Assembly (NCBI GenBank): GCA_963738835.1
Contig: CAVTYH010000002.1
Coordinates: 310,001 to 374,000, forward strand
Source: CAVTYH01 sp963738835
Lineage (GTDB): Bacteria; Planctomycetota; Planctomycetia; Pirellulales; JADZDJ01
DNA: 64,000 nt
Direction of reading: 5' to 3'
The notes under the pieces are model-generated. The model made no database searches. It was not told where the DNA came from and saw nothing but the letters and a program-made list of their open reading frames with translations. Position numbers and translations under genes: made by a program. Shown here one piece after another: positions 19,489-30,102 of this stretch. Positions within the stretch are counted from its first letter, which is position 1, and each line of letters starts with the position of its first letter.

Positions 19489-20172
19489 CTTCCTTATCAA
19501 TCTGAGGATGTCTCCACTTCGATGCGGTAAACCGTTGCCACTGACAATTCTCATCAGTTTTCCTCGAGCAACAAGCCGGTTTGCAAAAGCCGTGTTCCAG
19601 GGATGACAAACTGCCAACCGATTGAACAAGCGAATTTCCCGCGGAAACCGTGCATTGCACCACGACTGTTCCCGCGCCGCGTGGCGTGATTTTCCAAAAC
19701 GCACGTTTCGCCCGAGGATTTCGCCATGTTTTCCCAACGAGAAAATCGAACAGTCCGAGGTGGCGGGTGCAATGCTCCGAATTCCCTGGGAAAAACGCCG
19801 TTTTGCGGCGGGCATTGCACCCTCGGCCCCAACCGCGCTTCATGCCCCGCGATTTTTCGCTCGGCAATTTGCGCAAACCGCGACTCGCGCTGCGTAGTGC
19901 CAGGGTAAACACCAGCCATCGTCGGCCTCGCTTGCATTGCTAAACGCTTTGCAACGCCTCGTCAGCAGACGCCAAGTCTGCCGAAGCACGGGGTCAATCG
20001 CAGTTCCACTCGCAAATTTTATCCTATAAGTGTACATATGCAAATATACGAATTGAGCCGATCGTGTGCCAGTTTAATCTTTTTGGGTGGCACGCCCAGA
20101 AGGGGCGTGGTTGAGTTTGCGCGATTTTTTCCATGCCCTGCACTTCGTTCAGGGAATCGCCACCCTGAAGGT
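19489..20172. other. Intergenic region with repeated GCATTGCAC motif
   Basis: No convincing gene. The 9-mer GCATTGCAC or its complement GTGCAATGC occurs at 19652-19660, 19767-19775 and 19812-19820, among repeated CCCGCGGAA and TTTTCCCA-like words. Short open frames on both strands here have no family features. It may be one diverged repeat element rather than a regulatory site. Confidence 0.4.
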
Positions 20173-20318
20173 GGGTGGCCTCGATAAAGTCGCAGGCATA
20201 TCGAGGTCGCGATAGCAACGAGAGGCCGGGAGAAATCGCGACCGAACTGCGCGTTTTGAATCCTGACCAAGAGCCTCTTGCGGCTTTGCGCCGCCCGGAC
20301 AAACTGTCCGGGCCACCC
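20173..20318 (+). repeat. ~146-bp dispersed element with terminal inverted repeats, copy 1
   Basis: It begins GGGTGGC and ends GCCACCC, giving 7-bp perfect terminal inverted repeats. The inside holds hairpins (CCGGACA with TGTCCGG; a CTCTTGCGGC/GCGCCG segment). The same ordered words (ggtggcctcgataaag, gagaaatcg, gcctcttgcggct, gccgcccggaca, gccaccc) recur in copy 2 at 28059-28205. It contains no ORF, so it is a MITE-like or structured intergenic repeat. Confidence 0.8.
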
Positions 20319-20457
20319 GGGGCTTTGTCGGAGAAAACGGCCCTACCAGGGGCTCAAGCCCCTGGCTATTCTCGAACGCCGCCTTGCGGTTTGCTAGAAT
20401 CGGTCTTACCTCGGACCAACCCATTCCTCGTCACATCAAAAGTCACAAGGTGCAACC

Positions 20458-20895
20458 ATGGACAAGATCAATCCGCTCGTGACGGTTAGTGCAACTGCAA
20501 CCGGCGGCCGCAACGGCCATACCGAATCGAGCGATGGTCTGGTGAAAGCCGACTTGTCGGTGCCTAAAGCGATGGGTGGCCCGGGCAAGCCGGGTACCAG
20601 CACGCCGGAGCATTTGTTCGCCGCCGGCTACGCCGCGTGCTTCGGCGGCGCGCTCGACTTCGTGGCCAAGCAGCACAAGAAAAACGCCTCGGGCGCGAAG
20701 ATCACTTGCTCTGTCTCCATCGGCCCGCGCGAAGGGGGTGGCTTCGGCCTGGCCGTGAAAATGCACGTCGAAGACAAATCGCTCCCGCAGGCCGAACTCG
20801 CCCCACTCGTGCAAGAAGCCCACGAAAAAATCTGCCCGTACTCCCACGCCACTCGCGGCAACGTGCCGGTGGAGCTGGAAGTGGTGGGGGGATGA
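20458..20895 (+). CDS. ohr: Organic hydroperoxide resistance protein (Ohr/OsmC family)
   Basis: 145 residues. Thiol peroxidase that reduces organic hydroperoxides. Both catalytic cysteines are visible: Cys in YAACFGGALDF and Cys in EKICPYSHATRGN. The size and GKPGTSTPEHLFAAGYAACF context fit Ohr rather than OsmC proper. AAGGTG lies 6 nt before the ATG. It is a single-gene unit between two repeat-rich regions. Confidence 0.94.
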   Translation: MDKINPLVTVSATATGGRNGHTESSDGLVKADLSVPKAMGGPGKPGTSTPEHLFAAGYAACFGGALDFVAKQHKKNASGAKITCSVSIGPREGGGFGLAVKMHVEDKSLPQAELAPLVQEAHEKICPYSHATRGNVPVELEVVGG

Positions 20896-21159
20896 AAGAA
20901 TCTGACGATTAAGTCGGACATGGCAACTTCCATTGCCTGGATTTGCGCCGCCCAATTCAATGCAGCCGATTGCTAACATTTTGCAAGCCTGCACTATGCG
21001 CAGCTTGTTTACGGTACTCAATGGGACTAGAATTAGCCCGCTCCTTTGTGGGGGTCGCACTTTCGGGACTAGTGGGCTGATCTAGGTGCGACTTTGCATG
21101 CAGGCACCTTCGGAAATAAATCCGCTCGCCAACCTCGCGTTTTTTGAGGGGGCTCTCAA

Positions 21160-23886
21160 ATGATTCCGTTCAGTCGAACTGGGGACGTATGTCTCGTTGC
21201 ATGTTGTGCCTTTATAGTTTCAAACGTTCTCGGGGCTGATCGCGTGGAAGTTCCACCTAAAGATCAACAAGACGCAGCGCAAAAAAGCATCGCGGAAGTA
21301 TATCGCGACGAGTATCAAGCCGCAAAGAAACCTCTGCAGCGCATCGCGCTCGCAAAAAAACTGATCCAAGTTGCCACTGACACGCACGGCGACGATGCCT
21401 CGCAATATGCCCTTTGGCGGATCGCCAAGGACGTAGCGGTGGCTGGCGGAGATTTCGATGTCGCAGAGAATGCAATTGACAAGTTGGCGGAGCGGTTCAA
21501 GATCGATGTATTTGCTCTAAAGACTCAATCACTCGAATCAACGGCCATTGCGCCAGAAGCAGTCCCAGACTTTCGCAAGCTCGCGGGCTCAGCGAGCCGT
21601 TTGCTGGGTCAAGTTGTCGGCACTGAGCGATTTGAGTTAGCAGATCGCCTCGCGGAATTTAATGTCTCTGCCTCCAAACGGACTGGCGATACAAAGCTTA
21701 TAGCGGAAAGTGAGGTACAGCGCAAACAACTTGAAAAGACGAAGTCTGCGTATCGCGACGTACCCGCTGCCTTGGAGAGTATCGCAAAGGATGCAAGCAA
21801 TGGGCCAGCAAATCTGATCGTCGGTCAGTTTCGATGCTTTGTGAAGGACGATTGGGCAAGTGGACTTCCGCTCTTGGCAGTCTCCAACAATCTTTTGTGG
21901 AACAACGTCGCAAAGAAGGATTTGGCGAATCCTGCTGATGAAGCTGGCCAAGTTTCGGTGGCGGACGAGTAGTGGAACTTGAGCGAGAAAGAGTCGGAAG
22001 ATGTGCAAGACGCGATGCGTCGCAGGGCTTCATATTGGTATCAAAAAGCCGTAACCAAGCTAAGCGGCTTGCCGAAGGAAAAAGCCCAAAAGCGAATTGC
22101 GCTCGCGTCGTCACACCAAAGCGCAAACTTACCCATCGACGGAAAGGACGACGCGAAACCGGACAAGCCGCTCGCGTCGAGGCCGAAATCGGCTTCTCTT
22201 TTAGTGGCTGCACTTGATCGCGAAGCCCAAGAGTGCCGTAGTGCGAAGGATGCGCTCTTAATCTACAAGCTGTTTCTCGCCGATAAGTTTGCATCCAACG
22301 ATGCCAAGGATCTTGTCCGCAAGAAGCTTCCGCCGCTAGAGGAAGCCGCGAATCGTGACTATGTGAGGCTCGGAAAGAACTGGGTTTCGCGCGAGGAAGT
22401 GGAAAAATCGCGCGTTAAAGCTGAGTCGCTGGTTAAAGAAGCAATAGAATTAATGGCGCTTAAAAACGAGGAAGTCGCTCGGCAGAAACTCGAAAAAGCA
22501 AGCCAGGTGGATGCCAACGGGACCCGTGCTGATTTTTTGTTAGGCGTGTTAAGCGCGTGCAATCGAAATTACGCTGAAGCAAAATCGCATTTCACAGAAT
22601 GCTTGCGGCGAGAACCGGAGAATCAATGCACCTTGAACAACATCGCGCTGACAGAGGTTATGGTTAACGACCATCAAAGTGCGATCAAGCACTTACGAAA
22701 TGCGATTGAAATTGATTCAGCAACTCCGGAATTAGCCCACAACATTCATCGAATATTGAGCCAGGCAAGCGCCAGAAATCTCGCGATTCCATCGTCCACG
22801 GTGGCCAGCTATAGCGAATTATTTGGGCAGCTCTTGAAACAAGGGAACATGCAAGAATCCGCGCGGCAGGGATGGCTGTACATGTCGCCGATTGTCTCCA
22901 GCGATGAGCAAGAGCAGCCGAAAGCCGATCCTCCGGCGAATCCCAATCCAAGATCATCTGGTAAATCGCCTGCCAAACCGCAAGTCCCAGGAGGCTGGAT
23001 TGTTACGTCCGGCGGCACCGGATTCGTAGTCCAACCGCATTATGTTCTCACAAATCGTCATGTAATTGAGGGCAATATCTCCATCTTCGTAAGCGATCCC
23101 AATGGATCTACAGACAAACTTTTTGCCGCAAATGTCGTGGCCAAATCGGAGACACCAGACCTGGCTCTGCTTCGCTGTGAAGAATTAGACGCGCCGGCGA
23201 TTCCTCTCGGTGAGCATCTTCCGGCTCGCGGCACAGACATCATGGTTCTTGGATACCCCGAATTCTTCAAAATCGGAAAGGGCCTGAAATCGACACGCGG
23301 AACATTGGTTGGTTTGCCAGACCCAGAAACCGAAAATATGTGTTTGTGGGACGCATCAACAAATCACGGAAACAGCGGTGGGCCGGTTTGTGATAACATG
23401 GGTCACGTCATTGCCGTCGTTCGTGTCGGCTTTCATCTGGAGTTGGGGCAATTAGGCGGGGGAATCCCGATCGAACAAGTTCTGCCGTTTCTATCCAAAA
23501 ACATTTCGGATTTCCATCCAAATCTCGGTTCGACTGACAAGTTAGATTGGCCCGCCGTAGACGGTCTTGCAAGTAAATCGACTGTGCTCATCCAATGCAA
23601 AGGGGCCAGAGAAGTTCAACTTGCAATTGGTGGAAAAGTCCATACTCAATGCATTGAGGACGACGGGTGCGTCATCTGCCGGGGATCTGGCAAAATGCGT
23701 TGTCCTGATTGTCAAAACGGCACGGTTGGATCGACACAACGTGTTGTGAAATATCGCGAACCGGTTACGGGAACTACGATTTACGAAGACAAAAAAATTC
23801 GTGTGCCCTGCAAAACATGCAACGGGACCGGTCTAGTAACCTGTCCGGAATGCCACGGTTCTGGAAGGGATCCAGGTCTTCGATGA
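21160..23886 (+). CDS. Secreted TPR / trypsin-like protease / DnaJ-type zinc-finger protein with internal amber codon
   Basis: One frame of 909 codons interrupted by TAG at 21970-21972; the flanking residues (VADE then WNLSEKESEDVQDAMRRR) match the repeat-domain context usual in Planctomycetota, where Trp is expected, so TGG to TAG is the simplest change. Order: signal peptide (1-25), planctomycete repeat-type helical region (30-300), TPR-like repeats (about 420-550), serine protease with His in TNRHV, Asp in TPDLALLR, Ser in GNSGGPV (about 610-790), and a C-terminal CxxCxGxG zinc-finger region (CPDCQNG, CKTCNGTG, CPECHGSG). Predicted envelope or periplasmic; function unknown. Confidence 0.75.
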
Positions 23887-24075
23887 GTTGCTTTCATAGA
23901 TGCACTAAATGCAATCTTCCCAGCGTGACTCATTCGCAAGGCGGATTGTGGCGAATGATGCGTCGGTGGGCGGGTGAATCGACGGCATAAGCTGCCGATT
24001 GAGATTTCAGCGCAGAATGTCGGCTGATACAATTAAGCTAACCGGAATTAACAGAATCTCAACGAGGACTTTGCC

Positions 24076-24312
24076 ATGAATTGGCGAGAACGTGTTAGCG
24101 TTGATCCGGCCATTTGTCACGGTCGAGCGTGCATCAAAGGTACGCGAATTATGGTCTCGGTCGTTTTGGACAATCTGGCCGCTGGTGTGGACACCGCCGA
24201 GTTGCTGAAAAGCTATCCAACGCTACAGACAAAAGATATTCAAGCCGCCCTGGACTACGCCGCTGAACTGGCTCGTGAACGAACTGTTCCTTTGCCCGCC
24301 GGTGCCGTGTAA
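24076..24312 (+). CDS. DUF433 antitoxin-like protein
   Basis: 78 residues. RVSVDPAICHGRACIKGTRI is the typical DUF433 core, followed by a helical region (DIQAALDYAAELA). DUF433 proteins pair with DUF5615 PIN-like proteins as putative toxin-antitoxin modules, and that partner overlaps its stop here (TAATG at 24310-24314). GAGGA precedes the ATG. Confidence 0.88.
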   Translation: MNWRERVSVDPAICHGRACIKGTRIMVSVVLDNLAAGVDTAELLKSYPTLQTKDIQAALDYAAELARERTVPLPAGAV

Positions 24313-24671
24313 TGCTGAGCTTCAAAGTGGATGAGAACCTGCCAGTGGAAGCGGCTGAGTTGCTCACCTCCGCCGGCCATGACGCGGTCACCGTCCCCCA
24401 GCAGCAATTAGGCGGCAAACCCGATCCGAATATCGCCGCAGTGTGCCAGCAGGAAAATCGGGTAGTGATAACGCTGGACTTGGATTTTGCCGACATCCGC
24501 GCCTATCCACCTGAGGCTTGTGCTGGAATCATCGTGTTGCGGCTCGCACGGCAAGACAAGCATCGCATTCTTGCCATGCTTGCAAGGCTGTTGCCGGTAT
24601 TCGAAGTCGAGTCGCTGTCGGGAAAACTATGGATTGTGGATGAAGCAACCGTGCGCATCCGAGGTAGCTAG
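24312..24671 (+). CDS. DUF5615 PIN-like toxin
   Basis: 119 residues. MLSFKVDENLP and VVITLDLDFADIRAYPP carry the acidic residues of the PIN-like nuclease fold; IIVLRLARQDKHRIL follows. Predicted RNase toxin of the DUF433/DUF5615 pair, with translation coupled to the antitoxin through a one-base overlap. Activity is inferred from family only. Confidence 0.87.
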   Translation: MLSFKVDENLPVEAAELLTSAGHDAVTVPQQQLGGKPDPNIAAVCQQENRVVITLDLDFADIRAYPPEACAGIIVLRLARQDKHRILAMLARLLPVFEVESLSGKLWIVDEATVRIRGS

Positions 24672-24696
24672 AGAAGGTTTGAAGCAATCGCTGTTA

Positions 24697-25404
24697 TCAG
24701 GCGCGGTCGAATTGACTTTTTACACGCCAGCGCAGTCCGCGCGGCAGCTTGTAACCGGCGAATTCCAGGTGGATCACACGGCGGTGGGCTGGGGATTCGG
24801 CGGCGGAAGATGCGTGGGCCAGTAGCGGGCGCATGAGGATGACGTCGCCTTGATGCACCGGGAGAGAAACTTCACCGTGCTGGTCGCGCAGGGCGAGCAT
24901 TTGGTCGATAGTCAATCGGCCCAGACAGTGCGACTTGGGAACGACGCGCAGCGGACCATTTTCCGGCCCGCAGTCGTCCAAGTGAATTCGCACGGCAAGC
25001 ATTTGCTCCAGAATGGCAACGGGCGGTTGCACGTGATGAATGCCCGCCTTGATAGACCACGGGCCGAAGCCATCCACTTCAATTCGCTCTTGCACTTCAA
25101 TCGTCAAGTCTTGATGCCAGGCGACTTTCCAGTTGGCTTCGGGAATCTTGTCGAACAGAATTCCTCGGACGGCGAAGCAATCCGGACCGAGGTGCGGCTC
25201 GACTAACTGCCGAATCATTGGGCTGCGTGCCAGTTCGGCGACGGCTGGAATTGCGAGCAGATTGCGGATTGCATACGACTGTCCATCGCGGACCAATCGT
25301 CCGTCGGCTTCAGCAGTTTCCAGTGCGGCAATCAGTGCGGCTAAATCCGTATCGCCGACGACACTTTCGGTCACCACAAAACCGTCGTCGAGCAAGGATG
25401 ACAT
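24697..25404 (-). CDS. Phytanoyl-CoA dioxygenase (PhyH) family protein
   Basis: About 235 residues from MSSLLDDGFVV. A non-haem Fe(II)/2-oxoglutarate oxygenase: the HxD pair is in AWHQDLTIEV, and a later His and Arg in LAHASSAAESPAHRRVIHLEF complete the metal and 2OG sites. The frame extends 84 codons further upstream, but without homology-like features and reaching past the SDR start region, so the internal ATG is chosen. Substrate unknown. It converges with the toxin-antitoxin pair. Confidence 0.85.
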   Translation of the reverse strand: MSSLLDDGFVVTESVVGDTDLAALIAALETAEADGRLVRDGQSYAIRNLLAIPAVAELARSPMIRQLVEPHLGPDCFAVRGILFDKIPEANWKVAWHQDLTIEVQERIEVDGFGPWSIKAGIHHVQPPVAILEQMLAVRIHLDDCGPENGPLRVVPKSHCLGRLTIDQMLALRDQHGEVSLPVHQGDVILMRPLLAHASSAAESPAHRRVIHLEFAGYKLPRGLRWRVKSQFDRA

Positions 25405-25633
25405 AGAATGAATCGGGGAAACCACGGAAGTTTGAGGTCGATCTTGTACAAATTGTAGGCATTGACGATCAGCACTGGCAGAGCCGATGGCATCCGGGCC
25501 GGCCCTTGTCTGTTTGCGTCCGCGCTGGAAAATTGCGGGGTGCCGGTTCTGGAAAGCCGGTTGCATTACCGGGCGGATTTTATCAGGGGCACGCACTAGG
25601 GCGACGCTTGCGGTTGCCACGAAGGAGGCTGTT

Positions 25634-26475
25634 ATGAAATCGCTCGTTTGGTTCATTACAGGAACGTCACGAGGGTTTGGTCAAGAATTGGTTCGTGCTG
25701 CTTTGAAGCGGGGCGATTCGGTGGTTGCGACTTCGCGGGAACCGCAGCAGGTTGCGGCGGCTTTCAAAGAGTCGGCCGATCGGCTGCTGGCAACCCCGCT
25801 CGATCTGAACGATGAAAAACAGATCTCCACCGCAGTTGATGCGGCGATCAAACGGTTTGGGCACATCGACGTGCTGGTGAACAATGCCGGGCACGGACTG
25901 TTGGGGGCGGTGGAAGAGTGCAACGATGCCGAGGTGAAAAAAGTTTTTGAAACGAATGTGTTTGGTCTGTTGCGGGTGACGCGCGCCGTGCTGCCGCAAA
26001 TGCGGAAACAACGCAGTGGCCGAATTGTCAATTTGTCATCCATCGGCGGACTCACCGGTTGGCCAGGCTGGGGCATCTACTGCTCGACGAAGTTTGCCGT
26101 CGAAGGTCTTTCGGAAGTGCTTGCGCAAGAAGTTGCGCCGCTAGGAATTCGGGTGACCATCGTTGAGCCCGGGCCATTTCGAACCGATTTCCTCGGCAGT
26201 GGTCTGCCGGTGGCCAATGCCAGATTGCCGATTACGAAGAAACAGCGGGCCGCACGCGCACCTGGCGTGATGAAACCGACGGACAGCAAGAAGGCGATCC
26301 GGCGCTGGGGGCTGAAGCCATTGTGAAGGCGGTCACCTCGGCTAATCCGCCCTTGCACCTGCTGCTTGGCGCTAGCGCTTACGAACGTGCCACGGAAAAG
26401 CTGGCTGTGCTTCGCGATGAATTCGAAAAGTGGGAAAAGCTGACCCGCTCTACCGATTTCGCGTTGCAATCGTAA
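25634..26475 (+). CDS. Short-chain dehydrogenase/reductase, one frameshift
   Basis: NAD(P)-dependent oxidoreductase. TGTSRGFG is the cofactor motif, NNAG follows, and the catalytic set is in LSSIGG and YCSTKFA. AAGGAGG lies 6 nt before ATG 25634. A missing base near 26225 throws the end out of frame; restored, the protein reads DYEETAGRTRTW and continues to TAA 26473-26475, 280 residues, with LHLLLGASAYERA typical of this SDR branch. Substrate unknown. Confidence 0.88.
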
Positions 26476-26533
26476 GCATGGCGCGGGAATCTTTTTGCAG
26501 AATCGCGCACTACTCACAAATTTGTAGCTTTTC

Positions 26534-26616
26534 TAGCCGGAGTGGCAACGCCCTCCGGAGAATAGTGAGTTGATCGTCCACTCGCCCAACTACGGAGGGC
26601 GTTGCCGCTCCGGCTA
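26534..26616. repeat. 24-bp inverted repeat with 35-bp loop
   Basis: Arm 26534-26557 (tagccggagtggcaacgccc...) and arm 26593-26616 are complementary with a single mismatch. No T-tract or ORF; it fits a dispersed palindromic repeat between the SDR and the PHP hydrolase. Confidence 0.75.
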
Positions 26617-26725
26617 TGGCGATACACGGGCAAATACCGATTTGCTACGCATGGCGGAAGGAATTACACTGTTCCGCGGAGGGGGAGCCACGGCCGCCAT
26701 CATCGTTCAATCAGCGTTGCAGTGA

Positions 26726-28028
26726 ATGTTGCCAGTTCGTAACCGTTATCGTTGTTGTATCGCGCTCTTGGCCGCCCTCGGCTTCCAGGCAGGGTGTTCG
26801 CACGAGCCGCCGAAGGCGCGGTTTGTGCACGAGGTCGATTGGATTGGTAAAGGGCAATGGCTCAAAGCCGATCTGCACGCGCATACCAAGTTTTCTGACG
26901 GCAGCAGCAGCGTGGCCGAAGTGGTCGACAAGGCGGCCTCGTTTGGTTGTCAGGTGGTGGCCATTACCGACCACGGCGATCGTAATTTGACGGCGGCCAC
27001 GCAGCCTTACTTTGAAGCGATTGCAGAAGCGCGCAAGCGCATCCGGAAATGATTGTGCTGGCCGGGTTGGAATGGAACGTGCCGCCGTTTGGAGGCGATC
27101 AGCACGCCAACGTTTTTCTGCCGCCGATTGAGCGCGAAGGGCCGCTGCTCGCACAGTTCAAGGCCGACTTCGATGAATTGGGGCGCGACGACGAGGGGCC
27201 GGCGCTAGCCGATCAGGCGCTGCAGTGGCTGGCCAAGAATGGCACGGCCGACGGACTTTCGCCAATCGTTGTTTATAACCATCCCACACGCAAACGCGAT
27301 GTTAGCACCGACATCGTGGCCGAGTTTGTGCGCATGCGGCAGCTTAATCCGCTGGTGGTGGGCATGGAGGGCGGCCCGGGACACCAACGTGCCAACCCGC
27401 TGGGTTCGTATCGAAAGCAGCAAGAACTAATCGACCGCTGGGACCCGGCCGTCACGCGCCTCGGAGATGCTTGGGATCAGCTTCTGCGTCAGGGAATTGA
27501 CGTGTGGGGTGCGCAAACCGATTCCGATTTTCACAATGCCGATCCTGGCGACTTACACGATTTCTGGCCCGGCGAGTTTGCCGAAACCTGGCTGTATGTG
27601 CCCGAGAAGAGCCGCCGCGGCGTGTTCCAGGCGCTGCAAGCGGGCACTTTTTTCGGCGCTCACGGGCATATTGCCCGCGAAGTGCAGATCCAAGTTGACG
27701 CCGTCGGTTTGTCGCGCCCGCCCAAGCGGGCGAAACCATCGCCATTCCCACCGGCAGCGAAGTGAAGGTTCAAGTCACCTGCAAGGCACCGGAAACCGAT
27801 TGGGAAGGCAAGCCAAATGCGCTGAGCGATATCGAATTGATTGCCATCGATGAATCGGGCGCCAAACTAGTGATGAAGCAGCCCGTGACTGACGTGGCGC
27901 CAGCGCTGACATTTTCGCTGCGACCGTCGGCAAAAGGAGTTGTCGTTCGCGCCCGTGGCCGACGTACGGTTCCTGGTGGACCCGATTTGATGTTCTACAC
28001 CAATCCGGTGCGCGTAATTGTGGAATAG
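26726..28028 (+). CDS. CehA/McbA-type PHP-domain metallohydrolase, lipoprotein, two frameshifts
   Basis: The start has a lipoprotein signal (LLAALGFQAGCS). The PHP metal-binding motif is LKADLHAHTKFSDGSSS, with VAITDHGD and a late NADPGDLHDF region. Two missing bases, near 27040 (giving ARKRHPEMIVLAGLEWN) and near 27730 (giving GETIAIPTGSEV), break the frame; repaired length is 434 residues. Probably an envelope-bound phosphoesterase-like hydrolase; substrate unknown. The C-terminal ~100 residues form a beta-rich extension. Confidence 0.82.
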
Positions 28029-28058
28029 CAGACGTCGCTACTGTTTGCGCATGGGCGC

Positions 28059-28205
28059 GGGTGGCCTCGATAAAGCCGATCGGCGTATCGATGGTCGCGA
28101 CTGCGACAAGAGGCGGTGAGAAATCGTTACTCAACTCAAAGTTTCGAGTCTTGGTCAAGTGCCTCTTGCGGCTGCGCCGCCCGGACATCACTGTCCGAGC
28201 CACCC
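28059..28205 (+). repeat. ~147-bp dispersed element, copy 2
   Basis: Same orientation and ends (GGGTGGC ... GCCACCC) as the element at 20173-20318, with many scattered differences inside but the same overall length within one base. It lies between the converging PHP and TPR genes. Confidence 0.8.
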
Positions 28206-28231
28206 TGACACACACGAGACTCGCACACCTA

Positions 28232-29948
28232 TTACTGCTTGCGGGTGGGCGCGTCTTTGGCCGCGGCGGAATCGGTGTCGGGGGTGGCCGGCGGCGGAGT
28301 TTTGGTGGTGGAAGAATCTTTGTCCGCGGACTTTGTCCCGTCGTTCTCTGCTTGCTCTTGCCGTTCGCGCCACGGTTTTTCGGCCTGGTAACTGGCAAGT
28401 TCTTTTTTCAACTGGTCGGCGGTTTCCGGGTCGTCGCTGCCCAGGTCAACGGCTTTTTGCGACCACTCGCGGGCTTTGGCGAAGTCGCCCGATTCGGCAT
28501 AGCCAGCGGCCAACGTGCTGAGGATGTGCGATTTTTTGTACTCGGTCAGCTTGGCCGCCTTCTCGCCTAGCTCGATCGACCGTTTAGCATCCCGCACTTT
28601 GTCGTCGGGCGAGGTGGCCAAGACCCACGCCAGATTGTTGAGCAGGCTGGAATCGTCCGGCTGAATTTTGAGTGCGGCCTCATAGTCGGGAATTGCTTCG
28701 GCATGTTTGCCGATGTTCAGATACGAATCGGCCCGGCCACGCAGGGCGGCAATGCTTTCGGGATCGATCGCCAGGGCGTCAGAATATTTTTCGATGGCCT
28801 TGCGCGGTCGCTTATCGAGCCCGTACAGCATGCCAAGTTGAGTGAGAATTTGCGGATTCTTGGGAGCCGCCTTGCCGAGCTTCTCGAAATCGGCAATGGC
28901 TTGCGGGAAATCGCCATCGCTGGCGGCAATGATTCCGTGCAACTGGATGGCTTCCAGCAAGCCGGGATGATCTTTCAGCACCGTATCGACATCGGCCCGG
29001 GCCGCCTTCGGATCGTGCGCATTGCTGATGCACCTGGGCTCGGTACAGCAAGACTGCGAGATTCTCTGGATCGAGCTCGAGCGCGCGATTCAGATCGGCA
29101 AGGGCCTCGTCGTTCCGCTTCTGCTGGGCAAAGAGGCGCGCACGCTGAACAAGGGGCAGCGGCGATTCGGGCGCTAGTTTGATGGCCTGACCGAAAGCTT
29201 CCAGCGCTTCGTCGGTCCGCTTAAGAACCGCCAGAACCGTGCCGCGCCAGTTGCACTTCGGCATTCTCCGGATCGGCTTTGGCCGCGGCGGTTAAATCGG
29301 CCAGCGCCGGTTCGGTTTTCTCGGCAGCCAGCAACGTGAGGCCGCGCTCGAACAGCGCCTGCAGATTCGCCGGCGCAATTTTCAGAGCCTGGTTGTAGTA
29401 ATCGAGCTTCTTCTCCGCGTCTTCGGTGAGTTTTGCCAGCAGCACCAGGGCCGCGACTTTTTGCTCCGGCTGATCGGCGGCCTCGAGCGTGCTTGCTGGG
29501 CCGATTTTGTGGCCCCCTCGATATCGCCCGGATGAGTGCGGTCGGTGCGCATGGCTTGCAAGTTGGCCATGAGCAGCAGTGCCGGCACCAACTTCGGATC
29601 GAGTTTCAGTGCCTTCTCAAGATCGGAAATGGCATTGAGCCGCTGCTGTTGCCAGCCGCGCTGATGCGCTTGCGTCTGCCTGACAAGAATACTGGCCCGT
29701 TGCATTAACGTGCCGGTCAGCAGATTTTTGGCGAACTGCTTATTTGTGGCTTCGAGGCCTTTTTCCATCGCGCTTTCGCACAGATCGATCACTTGCGAGA
29801 GCTGATCGATGTTGTTCTCGGCCGACAGCTTCTTTTCGGTGGCCTGATCTAAATCGTCCTGGCCTTCGTTTTCCGCCCGGGCAACGGTGGTGCACAGCAG
29901 CAGCGCGCCGATGGCAAGCAGCGGCAGGGAAAGAAATTGCCTCTTCAT
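28232..29948 (-). CDS. Secreted TPR-repeat protein, three frameshifts
   Basis: Signal peptide at the N-terminus (LPLLAIGALLLCTTVARAE). The body is a chain of tetratricopeptide repeats, for example IGKHAEAIPDYEAALKIQPD and RNDEALADLNRALELDPEN, and the C-terminus is a charged Ser/Thr/Pro/Lys tail. Shifts occur near 29510 (one base missing), 29245 and 29035 (one extra each); the repaired length is 571 residues. A scaffold role is likely from family, but partners are unknown. The number of shifts is the highest of any gene here. Confidence 0.78.
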
Positions 29949-30102
29949 GGCTTATACTCCGTTCAGGATGGATTTTTTGGTTAGGGCTCTGCCATTGATT
30001 ATGGCGCACGGCGGGTTCTAACGCCATGCGAGAAATGTTCGGTAGTCCGCGGAAATTGATTGCCAGAACTGCCTGCCGCATATCGTTTACCGGCGACTGC
30101 TT

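Noticed and set aside
19376..19943. Several 90-180 codon frames on both strands upstream of mnmG
   Set aside because: They overlap each other and the repeat sequence, and none shows a start signal or family motif.
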